From Corynebacterium guangdongense (lineage in GTDB: Bacteria > Actinomycetota > Actinomycetes > Mycobacteriales > Mycobacteriaceae): DNA of 64,000 nt. Made by a program: the position numbers and the translations under genes. The stretch is from contig NZ_CP047654.1 in the NCBI RefSeq assembly GCF_030408915.1, forward strand, positions 2,418,001 to 2,482,000. Reading direction: 5' to 3'. Below, piece after piece: positions 9,943-18,598 of the stretch; within the stretch, counting starts at the first letter, position 1, and each line of letters starts with the position of its first letter. The notes under the pieces were generated by a model. It was not told the DNA's origin and did no database searches. It worked only from the letters and a program-made list of their open reading frames with translations.

Positions 9943-10881
9943 ATGACTCCGACGCCCCGCACCGCCACCCTCGCCGCCGTGACCGCCGCCGCGCTCCTGC
10001 TCGCCAGCTGCTCCCCCGCCACCGGGGCCGCCGGGGACGCCGAAGGCACGGCCGGCGCCGCCACCATCGTCGCCTCCACCGCCATCTGGGCGGACGTCGC
10101 CCAGGCCGTCGCCCCGGACGCGGACGTCAGCGCCATCGTCGGCGACGCCAACGTCGACCCGCACAGCTTCGAACCCTCCGCCGCCGACCTGGCCCGCGCC
10201 GCCTCCGCGGACGTCGTCGTCGCCAACGGCGGCGGCTACGACTCCTGGCTCTACCAGGTCGTCGACCAGGACAAGATCGTCCACGCCCTCCCGCTCGTCG
10301 ACGGCCACGGCCACGACGCCGAGGACGAGCACGCGGACGAGCCCCCCGCCGAGGACGAGCACGCCGACCACGGCCACAGCGTCGAGGGCGGCCTCGACAC
10401 CGTCGACGGCAACGAACACATCTGGTACGACACCGACGCCGTCACCCTCGTCGCCGAGGACATCGCCGGCACCGTGGGCGGCGACGCCTCCGCGGTCGTC
10501 GCCGACATGGCCGAACTCAAGACCAGGATCGAGGCCCTGCCGCCCCTGCGCGTCGCACAGACCGAGACCATCGCCGACTACATCATCGACGATTCCCCGA
10601 TGACCGACGTCACCCCGGCCGGCTACCGCCAGACCCAGCTCAACGAGGGCGAGCCGACCGCCGCCGACCTGGCCGCGTTCCTCGACCTCGTCGAGGCCGG
10701 CGAGGTCGACCTGCTGATCTACAACCCGCAGACCACCACCGACCTCACCGGCCGGATCCGCACCGCCGCCGAGGACGCCGGCGTCACCGTCATCGAGCTC
10801 GGCGAGACCCCGCCCGCCGGCACCGACTTCCTCACCTACTTCCGGCAGGTGGTCGAGGAAATTTCGGCCGCCGCGCAGTAA
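9943..10881 (+). CDS. Zinc/manganese ABC transporter substrate-binding lipoprotein
   Basis: ZnuA/TroA-type metal-binding lipoprotein (312 residues from the ATG at 9943). Signal peptide plus lipobox LLASC; metal ligands are suggested by DPHSFEPSA and NEHIWYDT; the central loop around residues 120-145 is a His/Asp/Glu-rich stretch (HGHDAEDEHAD, then HADHGHS), the feature that distinguishes zinc-binding members. It is the first gene of a three-gene importer followed by ATPase and permease. Zinc is favoured over manganese because of the His-rich loop and the Zur-like operator. A TTG start 12 bp upstream is possible, but the ATG has TTAGGA just ahead. Confidence 0.9.
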   Translation: MTPTPRTATLAAVTAAALLLASCSPATGAAGDAEGTAGAATIVASTAIWADVAQAVAPDADVSAIVGDANVDPHSFEPSAADLARAASADVVVANGGGYDSWLYQVVDQDKIVHALPLVDGHGHDAEDEHADEPPAEDEHADHGHSVEGGLDTVDGNEHIWYDTDAVTLVAEDIAGTVGGDASAVVADMAELKTRIEALPPLRVAQTETIADYIIDDSPMTDVTPAGYRQTQLNEGEPTAADLAAFLDLVEAGEVDLLIYNPQTTTDLTGRIRTAAEDAGVTVIELGETPPAGTDFLTYFRQVVEEISAAAQ

Positions 10882-10956
10882 AATAATCCCATCTGCACCG
10901 GCCACACCTGCCCAGGGTGGCCGGCACAGCCATTTCCTCCTTCCCCGAAAGCACCC

Positions 10957-11658
10957 ATGCACCTGCGTTTCCACGACGCCGCCATCGACCCCCTATGGTC
11001 CGGCCTCAACCTGGAGGTCGGCCCCGGCGAATTCATCGCCGTCCTCGGCCCCAACGGCGCCGGCAAGTCCACGCTGCTCAACGTCATCCTCGGCCAGCGC
11101 CAGCTGACGCATGGCTCGATGGACCTCGACGCCCGGGTCGGGTTCATCCCCCAGCAGCGCATGTTTCCGCGCAACCTGCCGATGCGCACCCGCGACCTGG
11201 TCAGCCTGTCCCTGGGCCACGGCGTGCTCAGACGGCGCCGCCCGGCGCGCGCCGAGGTCGACGCGCTGCTGGCCGCCGTCGGCGCGACCGGCATCGCCGA
11301 CCAGGCCGTCGGCACGCTCTCCGGCGGCCAGCAGCAGCTCATCCGCCAGGCGCAGGCGCTGGCCAACGACCCGCAGCTTCTGCTCGCCGACGAACCCCTC
11401 CTGTCGCTGGACGTCGCCCGCCAGCAGGACGCCGTCGAAAAGCTCGACGCGCGCCGACGCGAGCACGGCACGTCCGTCCTCTTCGTCACGCATTCCGTCA
11501 ACCCGATCATGGACGTCGTCGACAAGGTCCTCTACCTGGCGCCGAACGGGCACATGCTCGGCACCGTCGACGAGGTCATGACCTCGGAGGTCCTGTCCAG
11601 GCTCTACGGAACCGACGTCGAGGTCGCCCGCGTCGCCGGCCGACTGGTGGTGATCTAG
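10957..11658 (+). CDS. Metal ABC transporter ATP-binding protein
   Basis: ATPase subunit of the zinc-type importer, 233 residues. Walker A GPNGAGKST near residues 30-38, signature LSGGQQQ, Walker B LLLADEP and the H-loop FVTHSVN are all present. It starts 75 bp after the binding-protein gene and its stop is directly followed by the permease ATG, so the ATPase and permease genes are tightly coupled. The protein should sit on the cytoplasmic face in complex with the permease dimer. Confidence 0.93.
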   Translation: MHLRFHDAAIDPLWSGLNLEVGPGEFIAVLGPNGAGKSTLLNVILGQRQLTHGSMDLDARVGFIPQQRMFPRNLPMRTRDLVSLSLGHGVLRRRRPARAEVDALLAAVGATGIADQAVGTLSGGQQQLIRQAQALANDPQLLLADEPLLSLDVARQQDAVEKLDARRREHGTSVLFVTHSVNPIMDVVDKVLYLAPNGHMLGTVDEVMTSEVLSRLYGTDVEVARVAGRLVVI

Positions 11659-12537
11659 ATGCCGCAGCTGCTCACCGACACCGTCGCCCTGCTCGGCGTC
11701 GACTTCGTCCAGAACGCGATCGTCGCCTCCGCGCTCCTGGGCCTGCTCTCAGGCGTGATGACCAGCCTCATCGTGCTGCGGCAGATGTCCTTCAGCGTCC
11801 ACGCCACCAGCGAACTGGCCCTGATGGGCGCGGCCGCCGCACTGCTCTTCGGCCTCAACGTCGGCTTCGGCGCGGTGGTGGGCGCCATCGTCGCCGCCGT
11901 GGTCCTGGCGGTGCTGGGCATGAAGGGGCAGCAGGATTCCGCGATCGGCGTGGTGATGAGCTTCGGCATGGGGCTGTCGGTGCTGTTCCTGCACCTCTAC
12001 CCCGGCAATTCCTCGACCGCGATGAGCCTGCTGACCGGCCAGATCGTCGGCATCTCGATCGGTTCGACCTGGCAGATGGCGATCGTCACCCTCATCGTCG
12101 TCGCCACCGTCGTCATCTTCTGGCGCCCCATGCTCTTCGCCTCCGCCGACCCGGCCATGGCCAGGGCCGTGGGCGTGCCCGTCGGGGCGATCTCGATCCT
12201 CTTCGCGGTACTCGTCGGCCTCGCCAGCGCGCAGTCCGTCCAGATCGTCGGTGCGCTGCTGGTGATGGCGCTGCTGATCACCCCGGGCGCGGCGGCGGCG
12301 GAGATCACCTCCTCCCCGGTGCGCGCGGTGTTCTGGTCGATCCTCTTCGCCGAGCTGGCGGCGGTCGGCGGCTTCCTCCTCTCGCTGGCGCCGGGCCTGC
12401 CGGTCAGCGTGCTGGTGACCTCGATCTCCTTCGCCATCTACCTCCTCGCCCGCGTCATCGGCGGGGCCCGGCGCCGCCGCACCAGCCGCGACGAGGTCCG
12501 CGCCGGCGAGCGCATGGCGCAGGAGCACCACCACTGA
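11659..12537 (+). CDS. Metal ABC transporter permease (ABC-3 family)
   Basis: Integral membrane permease of 292 residues with about eight hydrophobic helices; LLVMALLITPGAAAAEIT is the recognisable ABC-3 family segment that contacts the ATPase. The ATG immediately follows the ATPase stop codon. The C-terminus is short, basic and ends HHH. The last 83 bp overlap, on the opposite strand, a small membrane protein gene. Confidence 0.93.
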   Translation: MPQLLTDTVALLGVDFVQNAIVASALLGLLSGVMTSLIVLRQMSFSVHATSELALMGAAAALLFGLNVGFGAVVGAIVAAVVLAVLGMKGQQDSAIGVVMSFGMGLSVLFLHLYPGNSSTAMSLLTGQIVGISIGSTWQMAIVTLIVVATVVIFWRPMLFASADPAMARAVGVPVGAISILFAVLVGLASAQSVQIVGALLVMALLITPGAAAAEITSSPVRAVFWSILFAELAAVGGFLLSLAPGLPVSVLVTSISFAIYLLARVIGGARRRRTSRDEVRAGERMAQEHHH

Positions 12538-12661
12538 CGGCGGCCGCGCCCAGGACCAGCAACGCCCCGATGCCCTGCAGCCCGGGCGAGTCGTCCCAGC
12601 CGCCGTAGAGCACGGCGGCGACGCCGAGCAGTATCACGGATACCGCCAGCAGCCGCTTCAC
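12455..12661 (-). CDS. Small membrane protein, third gene of DUF2975/XRE cassette
   Basis: Short frame of 68 residues beginning with GTG at 12661, which overlaps the XRE stop codon as GTGA. Residues 1-20 form one hydrophobic helix and residues 28-45 another, with YGGWDDSPGLQG between them; the glycine/arginine-rich tail (from about residue 46) overlaps the permease gene antisense and may simply be read-through. The translational overlap with the XRE gene and the two clear hydrophobic segments are the support. I do not recognise a function. Confidence 0.5.
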   Translation of the reverse strand: MKRLLAVSVILLGVAAVLYGGWDDSPGLQGIGALLVLGAAAVSGGAPAPCARRRGPRRGWCGGAGPRR

Positions 12662-12876
12662 GGCGCGTCGTCCTCGGGAACCCACTCCAGCAGGTCACCG
12701 GGCTGACACTCGAGGACCCGGCACATCGCTTCCAGGGTGGCGAAGCGGATTGCCTTGGCACGGCCGTTCTTCAGCACCGAAACGTTGGCCGGCGTGATGC
12801 CGACCCGCTCGGCGAACTCCGTGACGCTGAGTTTGCGCTTGGCCAGTTCCACGTCGAGTCGGACGATGATCGCCAT
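12658..12876 (-). CDS. XRE/YozG-type helix-turn-helix regulator
   Basis: A 72-residue single-domain Cro/CI-type DNA-binding protein. The helix-turn-helix is around LSVTEFAERVGITPANVSVLKNG (residues 16-38) and the C-terminal LECQPGDLLEW is typical of the YozG-like subgroup. Such proteins are commonly encoded next to DUF2975 membrane proteins, as here: the ATG shares one base with the DUF2975 stop codon (TGATG). It probably regulates its own small operon, possibly with the membrane partner sensing a signal; that is inference. Confidence 0.9.
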   Translation of the reverse strand: MAIIVRLDVELAKRKLSVTEFAERVGITPANVSVLKNGRAKAIRFATLEAMCRVLECQPGDLLEWVPEDDAP

Positions 12877-13361
12877 CAGATCACCCCCGCGAGGTCGGTG
12901 CGCAGCTCCGCCGCCCGGCGCAGCAGTTCGCGCATGACGACGATGAGCAGCACGAGCACCGCGCCAATCAGGGTGATGCCGATGAGCATCATCGGCATGC
13001 CCGGATCACGCAGCTCGGGGGTGCGGTAGATGTGGACGATCAACGCCGCGTTCACGGACGCGAGCAGCGACCACCCGCCCAGGAAGGTCCAGACGATCAC
13101 GTCCACCCACCGGAGGGATTCCGCCGTGAAGATCCGGTCCTGCTGAATCAGGGTGAGCAGCCGCCAGATGCAGATGATGACGATCTGCAGGCACAGCGCC
13201 GCCGCCTCCCAGAAGACCAGCTGGGGCCAGCGCCAGGGATCTGACGGGGGCGAGGAGCGGAATTCGCCGGGAAAGGACAGGAACTGAGCCACGAGGAGGC
13301 CGAGAAAGACCACGGCGAGGAGAATGCGAAGCGGAAGGACCAATCGAGTTACGGTTGCCAT
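12876..13361 (-). CDS. DUF2975 membrane protein
   Basis: A 161-residue protein with four predicted transmembrane helices (about residues 8-25, 45-65, 88-110, 125-148) with the family segment QDRIFTAESLRWVD between helices two and three. It begins with ATG at 13361, about 18 bp after a TATGAT -10-like element; a clear Shine-Dalgarno is missing. The same frame is open upstream into an HNH-protein gene without a stop, so a fused reading is possible (see the overlapping entry). I favour a separate start because the junction is AT-richer and uses codons unlike both neighbours. The next gene, XRE, overlaps its stop by one base. Confidence 0.75.
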   Translation of the reverse strand: MATVTRLVLPLRILLAVVFLGLLVAQFLSFPGEFRSSPPSDPWRWPQLVFWEAAALCLQIVIICIWRLLTLIQQDRIFTAESLRWVDVIVWTFLGGWSLLASVNAALIVHIYRTPELRDPGMPMMLIGITLIGAVLVLLIVVMRELLRRAAELRTDLAGVI

Positions 13362-14474
13362 CCATCGATCATCGACCGGATCATATCGAAAGTCAATCGG
13401 TAAGATGATCCGCATCGCCCCGAGCCGCGCGGTCGGGTGCATGTTCAGCCGTGGCCTTCCGCCACCCGGCGGGCACCAGTGGATCTGCCCGCCGATGCGG
13501 GCCAGTCGGCCGCGTCTCGGTGGGGCGTTGGGGTCGTCGTCGTTGACGCCGTTGTGGTACCGGCACGCCATCGACATGTCCCGGACGTTAGTTTCGGCGC
13601 CGTTGACCCACCCGTCGAGGTGGTGGCCCTGGCATTTGTCGGCGGGTTTGCCGCAGCCCTCCCACGGGCAGACGGGGTTCTCGGCGGCGAGCATGAGGCG
13701 CTGCTTCTCGTTGGCGAAACGCTCGAGGCGATAGGCGTCGACGGGGCCCTCCAGCGGGTGGACGAGGACGGCGAAGTCGTGTTCGGCGAACTTCGCCTGC
13801 ACGTAGTCGCGGCCGGTCATGCGCGAGCCGTCGGTGCGCCCGATGAGGGTGTCGCCGGCGCCGTCGTTGGCGCGGAGGATCTCGTCGAGGTCGTCGAGCG
13901 CGATGATCGCGGTGGTGCTCAGCTGCGGGGTGTTCGCGCCGCCGCCCAGGACAAGGTCGTGGAAGGCCCGGGCCGGGTCGTCGGCGTCGCGCAGCTGGGC
14001 GCGGATCCCGGCGATGACGTGCTCGGCGTCGGTGTAGTGCAACGTCGACTGGCGTCGCGCGGGCCGGTGGCTGACGCTCAGCGAGCGGCGCGCCGCCGGC
14101 TCGTGCGCGGCGTTGAGCTCGGCGACCCGGGCCCGGCCCTGCTTGTCGACGTCCTCGTAGGTACCGGACAGGGCGCACAGCTGGCGGCGCAGGGCCCAGG
14201 CGCCCGAGGCGTCGACAAGCGAGCGGGCGTGCCTGTCGATCATGCGCAGGGTGTCGAGGGAGTGGCCGTTGCGGCAGGCGAGGCGGACGGCGTCGGCCTG
14301 TTTGCGGGGCGAGCGGGTGGGGCCGAACCAGGTGTCGGCGGCGCGCCGCCAGGACGCAGCCACGGAGCGGGGCAGTCCGCGGCGCATGAGGTCGGGGGTC
14401 GACAGCCCGACGACCTCCTGCAGCAGGTCCATGCCGTGCCGCTGGAGGTGCCGGATGCTGTCGAGAAGCGCCAT
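12876..14474 (-). CDS. HNH endonuclease-domain protein, frame continuous with DUF2975
   Basis: The N-terminal part (about residues 1-370, genomic 14474 to about 13365) is an HNH protein of the type common in corynebacteria, with a helical region followed by a zinc-type HNH module: CPWEGCGK, then GHHLDGW and ACRYHNG. No stop codon occurs between this and the DUF2975 membrane protein, giving one 532-codon frame. Either the HNH stop codon was lost, or the HNH protein has a short C-terminal tail that runs into the next gene. The joining codons around residues 356-371 (LPIDFRYDP) are AT-rich. The ATG at 14474 was chosen because homologues begin near MALLDSI-type sequence and the region before it contains intergenic-like DNA; an -10-like TCTAAT lies upstream. 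Confidence 0.6.
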   Translation of the reverse strand: MALLDSIRHLQRHGMDLLQEVVGLSTPDLMRRGLPRSVAASWRRAADTWFGPTRSPRKQADAVRLACRNGHSLDTLRMIDRHARSLVDASGAWALRRQLCALSGTYEDVDKQGRARVAELNAAHEPAARRSLSVSHRPARRQSTLHYTDAEHVIAGIRAQLRDADDPARAFHDLVLGGGANTPQLSTTAIIALDDLDEILRANDGAGDTLIGRTDGSRMTGRDYVQAKFAEHDFAVLVHPLEGPVDAYRLERFANEKQRLMLAAENPVCPWEGCGKPADKCQGHHLDGWVNGAETNVRDMSMACRYHNGVNDDDPNAPPRRGRLARIGGQIHWCPPGGGRPRLNMHPTARLGAMRIILPIDFRYDPVDDRWMATVTRLVLPLRILLAVVFLGLLVAQFLSFPGEFRSSPPSDPWRWPQLVFWEAAALCLQIVIICIWRLLTLIQQDRIFTAESLRWVDVIVWTFLGGWSLLASVNAALIVHIYRTPELRDPGMPMMLIGITLIGAVLVLLIVVMRELLRRAAELRTDLAGVI

Positions 14475-14526
14475 GGCCCGCACGCTAGCCGAACCCGGCA
14501 TTAGACTCGGGCACATCCGCCCGCCC

Positions 14527-14552
14527 CTGTGGACAACCCGGGTTATCCACAG
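14527..14552. promoter_or_regulatory. Inverted pair of DnaA-box sequences
   Basis: TGTGGACAA at 14528-14536 (a minus-strand TTGTCCACA) and TTATCCACA at 14543-14551 form a near-perfect 26-bp palindrome separated by 6 bp. Both match strong DnaA boxes. They lie in the gap between the divergent HNH and CDF genes, 16 bp before the CDF start codon. Confidence 0.6.
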
Positions 14553-14567
14553 TTTCAAAGGAGATCC

Positions 14568-15455
14568 GTGGCCACCAAGAACATTGACCCCCAATATCAG
14601 CTACTGATCCGCTTCATGTACCTGTCGGTGGCCGCGGCGCTGGTCACGATGGCGCTCAAGGCCGGCGCGGCCTGGGTGACCGGCTCCGTCGGCTTCCTCT
14701 CCGACGCGCTGGAGTCGGGCGTGAACCTGGTCGCGGCGGTCGTGGCGATCATCGCGCTGAGCATCGCCGGCCGGCCGGCCGACGAGAACCACCACTTCGG
14801 GCACGGCAAGGCGGAGTACTTCTCCGCGCTGGTCGAGGGCGCGATGATCCTCGTCGCCGCCGTCTCCATCATCTGGTCGTCGGTCAACCGCCTGCTGAAC
14901 CCGCAGCCGCTGGAGTCGGTCGGCGTCGGTCTGCTGCTGTCGGTGCTGGCGGGACTGGTCAACCTCGCCGTCGGCGTGTTCCTCATCCGGCAGGGCCGCG
15001 CGCACCGCTCCATCACGCTGGAGGCCGACGGCAGACACCTCATGACCGACGTGTGGACCACCGCCGGCGTGCTCGTCGGCATCGTGCTGGTGTGGCTGAC
15101 CGGGTGGAGCTGGCTCGACGCGGCCATCGCGCTGTCCGTCGGCGTCAACATCCTGTTCACCGGCTGGCATCTGCTGCGCGACTCGTCGACGGGCCTGCTC
15201 TCTCAGGCGATGCCACCGGAGGACATCGACCGCCTCGAGGCCATCACCGGTGAACTCACCGCCGAGATCAGCGCGCGCGTCACCGACACCCGCACCGTCG
15301 CCTCGGGCCGCCACCGCCACATCTTCCTCACCGTGGAGGCGCCGGCGGACATCTCACTGCTGCAGGCGCACAACCTCACCGACGCGCTCGAGATGGCGGT
15401 CGAGGCCGAGTTCACCGACGCCGACGTATTCATCCACGTGGAGCCGCAGGATTAG
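14568..15455 (+). CDS. Cation diffusion facilitator (zinc/iron-type efflux)
   Basis: CDF-family proton-coupled divalent metal exporter, 295 residues. Six membrane helices; the transport-site motifs are FLSDALESGVN in helix two and EADGRHLMTDVWTT in helix five, and NHHFGHGKAEYFSA is the typical loop after helix two. The C-terminal cytoplasmic domain (after about residue 205) has a His-containing GRHRHIFL strand. The GTG at 14568 is preceded by AAAGGAG; a longer frame from 14529 would run through the DnaA-box palindrome. It lies close to, but is not part of, the zinc importer operon. Confidence 0.92.
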   Translation: MATKNIDPQYQLLIRFMYLSVAAALVTMALKAGAAWVTGSVGFLSDALESGVNLVAAVVAIIALSIAGRPADENHHFGHGKAEYFSALVEGAMILVAAVSIIWSSVNRLLNPQPLESVGVGLLLSVLAGLVNLAVGVFLIRQGRAHRSITLEADGRHLMTDVWTTAGVLVGIVLVWLTGWSWLDAAIALSVGVNILFTGWHLLRDSSTGLLSQAMPPEDIDRLEAITGELTAEISARVTDTRTVASGRHRHIFLTVEAPADISLLQAHNLTDALEMAVEAEFTDADVFIHVEPQD

Positions 15456-15473
15456 GGGCGCCGGCGGGAGCGA

Positions 15474-16415
15474 CTACTTGGCGACGCGGCGCTGACGCGC
15501 GAACTCGCTGAGGACCACGCCCGCGGCGACCGAGGCGTTGAGCGACTCGACCCAGTCGGTGGTCGGGATCGACATGATGACGTCGCAGGTCTCGCGCACC
15601 AGGCGGGAGATGCCCTTGCCCTCGGAGCCGACGACGATGACGACCGGGTCGGTGCCGCCGTCGTAGGTGTCGAGCGTGTGCTCGCCGCCCGCGTCCAGGC
15701 CGACGACCTGGTAGCCGTTCTGCTGGAACTCCTTGAGCGTGCGGGTCAGGTTCGTCGCCTTGGCCACCGGCAGGCGCGCCGCGGTGCCCGCGGAGGTGCG
15801 CCAGGCCACCGCCGTCACCGAGGCGGAGCGGCGCTCCGGGATGATGACGCCGTTGCCGCCGAAGGCCGCGACGGAGCGGATGACCGCGCCGAGGTTGCGC
15901 GGGTCGGTGATGTTGTCGAGGACGACGAACATGCCCGGGGTGGCCTGGTCGGCGGCGTTCTCGATGAGCTCGCGGACCTCGGCGTACTTGTACGGCGGGA
16001 TCTCCAGGCCGATGCCCTGGTGCAGGGTGTTGCCGACCAGGTTGTCGAGCTCGATGCGCGGGACCTCGCGGATGGCGATGCCGCGGGAGTTGGCGATGGC
16101 GACGGCCTCGGAGAGACGGTCGTCGTTGCCGGTGCCGTGGGCGACGACGAGCGCGTTGGCCGGGACCTTGGCGTGGAGGCACTCGATGACCGGGTTGCGG
16201 CCGACGACCAGCTCGGTGGTGGTGTCACGGGTGTGGCGGCCCGAGTCGCGGCGCTGGCGCTCGACCTTGCGCTTGTGGGCCGCGTGGTAGACGCGGTCCT
16301 CGGCCTTCGGGGTCGCGCCCTTGCCCTTGAGGCCGCGGCGGCGCTGGCCGCCGGAGCCCTTGATCATGCCCTTCTTGTCGGTCTTACGGGCGTTGGGGTT
16401 TCCGGTTCCTGCCAT
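15474..16415 (-). CDS. rlmB: 23S rRNA (guanosine-2'-O)-methyltransferase RlmB
   Basis: SPOUT/TrmH-family methyltransferase of 313 residues that methylates a ribose in 23S rRNA (G2251 in E. coli numbering). A basic N-terminal extension of about 70 residues is followed by the substrate-binding domain starting [11 protein letters not shown], then the knot with [30 protein letters not shown] and the final [20 protein letters not shown]. The ATG at 16415 follows AAGGAAG. Its start lies 15 bp downstream of the cysS stop, an arrangement conserved in mycobacteria. Confidence 0.94.
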   Translation of the reverse strand: MAGTGNPNARKTDKKGMIKGSGGQRRRGLKGKGATPKAEDRVYHAAHKRKVERQRRDSGRHTRDTTTELVVGRNPVIECLHAKVPANALVVAHGTGNDDRLSEAVAIANSRGIAIREVPRIELDNLVGNTLHQGIGLEIPPYKYAEVRELIENAADQATPGMFVVLDNITDPRNLGAVIRSVAAFGGNGVIIPERRSASVTAVAWRTSAGTAARLPVAKATNLTRTLKEFQQNGYQVVGLDAGGEHTLDTYDGGTDPVVIVVGSEGKGISRLVRETCDVIMSIPTTDWVESLNASVAAGVVLSEFARQRRVAK

Positions 16416-16430
16416 GTGGGTGCTTCTTCC

Positions 16431-17840
16431 TTACTTGAGCGACCACTGCGGGCCGTCGGGGGTGTCGGTGACGTCGATGCCGGCCTCGGCGAGGCGGTCG
16501 CGAACGGCGTCGGCGGTGGCCCAGTCCTTGTCGGCCCGGGCGTTGGTGCGGCGGTTCAGTTCCGCCTGGATGAGTACGTCGAGTGCGTGGGTGGTGGCTT
16601 CGTCGTCGCCGTCGGCGGCGCCGGCCCACTGGTCGGAGAAGGGGTCGATGCCCAGCACGCCGGTCATGGCGCGCACGGCCTCGGCGATCTGGGCGACCTT
16701 CGCCGTGTCCCTGGCCGCCAGCGCCGAGTTTCCGGCGCGGACGGCGTTGTGGATCTCAGCGAGGGCGCGCGGGACGGCGATGTCGTCGTCCATGGCGGCC
16801 TCGAACTCCGCGGTCCACATGCCGGCGGGCACCTCGCCGACGAGGTCGGCGGCCCGGTTGAGGAAGTCCTCGATCCGGCGGTAGCCGGCCGCGGCCTCCT
16901 CCAGTGCGGGCAGCGAGTACTCCAGCACACTGCGATAATGCGCCGACCCGAGATAATACCGCAGTTCCACCGGACGAACGACTTTCAGCAGCTCCGGGAC
17001 GGAGAGGACGTTGCCCAGGGACTTGGACATCTTCTCGCCGGCCATGGTCACCCAGTGGTTGTGCATCCAGTAGTTGGCGAACCCGTCGCCGGCCGCGTGG
17101 GCCTGGGCGATCTCGTTCTCGTGGTGCGGGAACTGCAGGTCCAGGCCGCCGCCGTGGATGTCGAAGGAGCCGCCGAGGTACCAGGTCGCCATGGCGGAGC
17201 ACTCGAGGTGCCAGCCGGGGCGGCCCTCGCCCCAGGGGGTCGGCCAGGTCGGCTCGCCCGGCTTGGCGGCCTTCCACAGGGCGAAGTCCTGGGGGCTTCT
17301 CTTACCGCGGGAATCCGCAGGATTCTCGCCCTGCTCCATCTCCTCGACCCGGTTGCCGGAGAGCGAGCCGTAGTCGGAGCCCTCCGCCTGCGCCCAGGCC
17401 GTGACGTCGAAGTAGACCGAGCCCCCGGACTCGTAGGCGAAGCCGGCGTCCATGATGCGCTGGATGTAGGTGACCATCTGCGTCATGTGGCCGGTCGCGC
17501 GCGGCTCCGTCGACGGCGGCAGGACGCCGAGCATGTCGTAGGCCTTCGTGAACTCCCGCTCGTAGGTGGCCACCCACTCCCACCAGGGCCGGTCGTTGGC
17601 GGCGGCCTTGGTCAGGATCTTGTCGTCGATGTCGGTGACGTTGCGGACGAACGCGACGTCATAGCCGGTGGCGAGCAGCCAGCGACGCAGGATGTCGAAG
17701 GCCACGCCGGAACGCAGGTGGCCGATGTGCGGCTGGGCCTGCGGGGTGGCACCACACAGGTAGATCGAGGCATGCCCTTCACGGAGAGGGACGAAGTCAC
17801 GGGTCGACCGGGTCGCGGTGTCATAGATTCGTAGGCTCAC
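16431..17840 (-). CDS. cysS: Cysteinyl-tRNA synthetase
   Basis: Class I synthetase, 469 residues, that charges tRNA-Cys. Zinc ligand Cys29 in YLCG, HIGH motif at residues 38-41, KMSKS at about 269-273, plus zinc-site segments WHLECSAM and [11 protein letters not shown] start it at GTG 17840, which overlaps the stop of the alpha/beta hydrolase gene (GTGA); the much longer upstream frame runs antisense-like through the hydrolase gene. A duplicated enzyme used for mycothiol (MshC) is related but lacks the C-terminal tRNA-binding part that is present here, so cysS is the better call. Confidence 0.95.
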   Translation of the reverse strand: MSLRIYDTATRSTRDFVPLREGHASIYLCGATPQAQPHIGHLRSGVAFDILRRWLLATGYDVAFVRNVTDIDDKILTKAAANDRPWWEWVATYEREFTKAYDMLGVLPPSTEPRATGHMTQMVTYIQRIMDAGFAYESGGSVYFDVTAWAQAEGSDYGSLSGNRVEEMEQGENPADSRGKRSPQDFALWKAAKPGEPTWPTPWGEGRPGWHLECSAMATWYLGGSFDIHGGGLDLQFPHHENEIAQAHAAGDGFANYWMHNHWVTMAGEKMSKSLGNVLSVPELLKVVRPVELRYYLGSAHYRSVLEYSLPALEEAAAGYRRIEDFLNRAADLVGEVPAGMWTAEFEAAMDDDIAVPRALAEIHNAVRAGNSALAARDTAKVAQIAEAVRAMTGVLGIDPFSDQWAGAADGDDEATTHALDVLIQAELNRRTNARADKDWATADAVRDRLAEAGIDVTDTPDGPQWSLK

Positions 17841-18598
17841 GCGCCCAAGTCTACCCAGACGGCCCGCCGCGTTTCCGACGGCCGGGTGCGCCGCACGCAG
17901 TGCTCGGCACCCGTGATGACCTCGGCGCGCAGGCCCCCGGCCCGGACGGCCTCCGCGCCGCGGGCGCCGAGGATGCACGTCATCCCGGTGCCGGTGAGCA
18001 CGTGCGCGTCCACCCCGGAGGCCACGAGCTTGTCGACGCTGGCCGCCACCCCGCGCCCCGCCGAGACAATCCCGGTTTCCACGAACTCGCGCTGCACCTG
18101 CGTCCGGCCGGCGGCCCAGGCGGCGGTCTCCACGAAGGACCAGCCCTGGGCCAGCTGGCGGGCCAGGGCGGCGGGCAGGTCGGCGAGGTCCTCGTCGATG
18201 GAGCGGGCCCGCGCCCGGCCGATGCGCGCGGTCTGCGCCGGCGGCCGGTCCACCCAGGCCGGGTCCTCGAGGATGAGCCGGGAGACCAGCTCGGGACGGG
18301 CGATCGCGGCCTCGGTGGCCACGGCGCCGCCCATGGAGTGGCCCCACACCACGGGACGGTCGAGGCCCTCGAGGACCGTGATGAGGTCATCCCGCAACTG
18401 CGCGAAGGGGTTGCCCGCCAGCCCGGAACGGGTGAAGCGCGGGGAATGCCCGTGGCCGCGCTGGTCGACGGCGATTACGTGGTGGGTGGCAGACAGGGCG
18501 TCGACAAGCTCGGCGAAGCCGGCCGCGCAGTCGCCGACGCCGTGCACCAGCAGAATCTGCGGGGCGCGCGGGTCGCCGGCGGTGATTCGCGCGAGCAT
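17837..18598 (-). CDS. Alpha/beta-fold hydrolase
   Basis: A 253-residue alpha/beta hydrolase. The oxyanion motif LVHGVGDC is near residues 16-25, the nucleophile elbow GHSMGGA is near residue 95, and the probable catalytic His is in GAEHCVRR near the C-terminus. [10 protein letters not shown] is also typical. Substrate unknown. The start codon directly follows the nagB stop and its stop overlaps the cysS GTG by 4 bp, so it is embedded in a tight nagB-hydrolase-cysS-rlmB run. Confidence 0.85.
   Translation of the reverse strand: MLARITAGDPRAPQILLVHGVGDCAAGFAELVDALSATHHVIAVDQRGHGHSPRFTRSGLAGNPFAQLRDDLITVLEGLDRPVVWGHSMGGAVATEAAIARPELVSRLILEDPAWVDRPPAQTARIGRARARSIDEDLADLPAALARQLAQGWSFVETAAWAAGRTQVQREFVETGIVSAGRGVAASVDKLVASGVDAHVLTGTGMTCILGARGAEAVRAGGLRAEVITGAEHCVRRTRPSETRRAVWVDLGA

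Noticed and set aside
16431-18347. Extended cysS frame reaching to 18347
   Set aside because: The upstream part lies inside the alpha/beta hydrolase gene in another frame; GTG at 17840 gives the normal synthetase start.
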